A stretch of DNA of 64,000 nucleotides, from positions 1 through 64,000 of the forward strand of contig CAJXNP010000006.1 in assembly GCA_913057175.1 (NCBI GenBank). The letters run 5' to 3'. The stretch comes from an uncultured Cytophagales bacterium (lineage in GTDB: Bacteria > Bacteroidota > Bacteroidia > Cytophagales > Cyclobacteriaceae). The notes below the pieces were generated by a model. It was given only the letters and a program-made list of their open reading frames with translations. It did not search any database and was not told the DNA's origin. Shown piece after piece: positions 62,749 to 64,000 of this stretch. Numbering within the stretch: the stretch's first letter is position 1; each line of letters opens with the position of its first letter. A program made the position numbers and the translations under genes.

Positions 62749-63375
62749 ATGGATACAACCAGCATATTTGGCTTTGCGATTACAGTCTTTACCGGGTTTT
62801 TTGCCATCATGAACCCCATTACCAATACGCCTGTGTTCACTGGTATGACAGCAGGAGCTACCTATAAGGAAAAGAAAGAAGTTGCCAAAAAAGCCGTACT
62901 CACCACATTTGCCATCATTGCTTCCTTTGTGTTGTTGGGTAAATACATCTTTGAAGTATTTCACCTGACCATCCCGGCCTTTAAAATAGCAGGAGGGATC
63001 CTGGTGTTTTTCGTAGGGTTTGAGATGTTGCAATCCAAAAAATCGAGCATTCATGATCAGAATGCCCCTGATTTTAATGAGGATGTCGCGATTTCACCGC
63101 TGGCCATTCCCATTCTCGCCGGACCGGGAACGATTGTTACGGCCATGAACTATGTAGAAGGGGTCAGTTACCTCTACATGGGTGTGGTGTTGTTGATGTT
63201 TTTGCTGATCTGTGTGCTAACCTATGTGGCATTTGTATTTTCAGACAAACTGGTGGGATTCATCGGCGCAAATAAAATTGTTGTTTTGGGAAAGCTGATG
63301 GGATTGATCCTGACAGTCATCGGTGTTTCGATGGTTGTGGAAGGGATCGGATTGGCATTTAGCCTTAATGAATGA
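62749..63375 (+). CDS. MarC-family membrane protein
   Basis: 208 aa, six helices. Family motifs: GFFAIMNPITNTPVFTGMT near the start, AGGILVFFVGFEMLQ in the centre, SPLAIPILAGPGTIVTAMNY and GKLMGLILTVIGVSMVVEGI. Despite the name, most MarC proteins have no proven resistance role. Cotranscribed with the barrel gene. Confidence 0.93.
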   Translation: MDTTSIFGFAITVFTGFFAIMNPITNTPVFTGMTAGATYKEKKEVAKKAVLTTFAIIASFVLLGKYIFEVFHLTIPAFKIAGGILVFFVGFEMLQSKKSSIHDQNAPDFNEDVAISPLAIPILAGPGTIVTAMNYVEGVSYLYMGVVLLMFLLICVLTYVAFVFSDKLVGFIGANKIVVLGKLMGLILTVIGVSMVVEGIGLAFSLNE

Positions 63376-63427
63376 AATTCTAAAGCTAAAAACACCTATA
63401 AATTAAATTAAACTAAACCAACTGAAT

Positions 63428-64000
63428 ATGAATTCCAAAAATGTTTTATTGATTTTCCTGGCTTTAGCTTGCTGTTGGATTGTGTCCTGCACGAGTAAAA
63501 CGGAAACAGGTGTCGAAACTACTGAAACAGCAAGTGAATCTGCTGAAAATTCAGACCCTCTTCCTTCCTGGAATGATGGTGAAACAAAATCGGCCATCAT
63601 CAGCTATGTGGAGGATGTAACCAATTCATCCAGTCCAAATTTCATTGATGAAAAAGACCGAATTGCTACATTCGACAATGACGGAACGTTATGGTCTGAA
63701 CAGCCGGTTTATTTTCAATTGTTTTTCGCCATTGACCGGATAAAAGCCCTGGCACCTGACCACCCCGAATGGAAAACCAAGCAGCCATTCAAAGCCTTGT
63801 TAGAAAATGATATGGCTGAGTTAATGAAGCAGGGAGAAAAAGGCCTTTTGGAAATTGTCATGACTACCCATGCGGGAATGACAACTGATGAATTTGATGC
63901 CATCGTCAAGGATTGGATATCTACCGCACAACATCCCACAAAAAACAGACCCTATTCGGATCTGGTATTCCAACCGATGCTGGAATTGCTCGATTACCTG
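63428..64000 (+). CDS. HAD-family hydrolase lipoprotein (cut by window edge)
   Basis: First 191 residues visible. Lipobox WIVSC at about residue 21, then a Ser/Thr/Glu-rich linker, then HAD motif I in ATFDNDGTLWSEQP (nucleophile Asp and acid Asp, D-x-D). The helical cap region follows (ELMKQGEKGLLEIVMTTHAGMT). Exported HAD phosphatases of this type are sometimes annotated as haloacid dehalogenase-like or acid phosphatases. Motifs II-IV lie beyond the window. Confidence 0.9.
   Translation, partial: MNSKNVLLIFLALACCWIVSCTSKTETGVETTETASESAENSDPLPSWNDGETKSAIISYVEDVTNSSSPNFIDEKDRIATFDNDGTLWSEQPVYFQLFFAIDRIKALAPDHPEWKTKQPFKALLENDMAELMKQGEKGLLEIVMTTHAGMTTDEFDAIVKDWISTAQHPTKNRPYSDLVFQPMLELLDYL

Overview
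The window looks like chromosome from a free-living member of the Bacteroidota, most likely Cytophagales-like. The evidence is the gene content: a TonB receptor with an N-terminal carboxypeptidase-like domain beside a DUF4374 surface lipoprotein, a LytS/LytTR pair, FG-GAP plus ASPIC/UnbV proteins, DUF4136 proteins, MopE-like calcium repeats and the long form of urocanate hydratase. It is A+T-leaning, Shine-Dalgarno signals are weak, and lipoprotein signal peptides are frequent. Species cannot be named from the sequence alone.

Layout. 0-1.9 kb is accessory DNA: the end of an IS91-like transposase, then one unknown gene lying inside what looks like an integron-type gene cassette (attC-like folds on both sides), then about 850 bases without a convincing gene. 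1.9-8 kb holds an M16 protease pair (one catalytic, one inactive), an OmpR-type two-component system and a coiled-coil membrane protein with three helically phased TTTTAAT boxes in front of it. 8.3-15.4 kb encodes two very large secreted FG-GAP/ASPIC proteins. 15.5-22.7 kb is a histidine-utilisation cluster (hutG, hutU, hutI, hutH) interrupted by a four-helix-bundle gene in repeat DNA and by a toxin-antitoxin pair whose toxin seems internally deleted.

23.9-36.6 kb is the most coherent system: two divergent iron/siderophore-type clusters. Leftwards run a LytTR regulator and its kinase and, further on, an ankyrin protein, a DUF2271 protein and a fused PepSY-flavodoxin-ferredoxin reductase. Rightwards run a TonB receptor, a DUF4374 lipoprotein, two small membrane proteins and a PepSY membrane protein. 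This second set resembles the XusABC xenosiderophore system of Bacteroides, and paired direct repeats suited to a LytTR regulator lie between the divergent genes.

36.9-40.3 kb has a LOV-like PAS protein lacking the photoactive cysteine, and metE under a cobalamin riboswitch. 40.3-47.9 kb has repeat-rich spacer DNA, envelope proteins (two DUF4136, a small beta-barrel, DUF481), an alpha/beta hydrolase next to an AraC regulator, and a VapBC-like pair. 48-51.5 kb holds an ABC-F ATPase, a RAYT (REP-associated transposase) with three copies of its presumed REP, a VOC protein and YwbE. 51.5-54.2 kb has a zinc peptidase and an alpha/beta hydrolase. 54.5-61.2 kb is a complete TetR-TolC-HlyD-ABC-ABC-permease-permease exporter operon. 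The window ends with a BamA/TamA-like barrel, a MarC protein and the start of a HAD-family lipoprotein.
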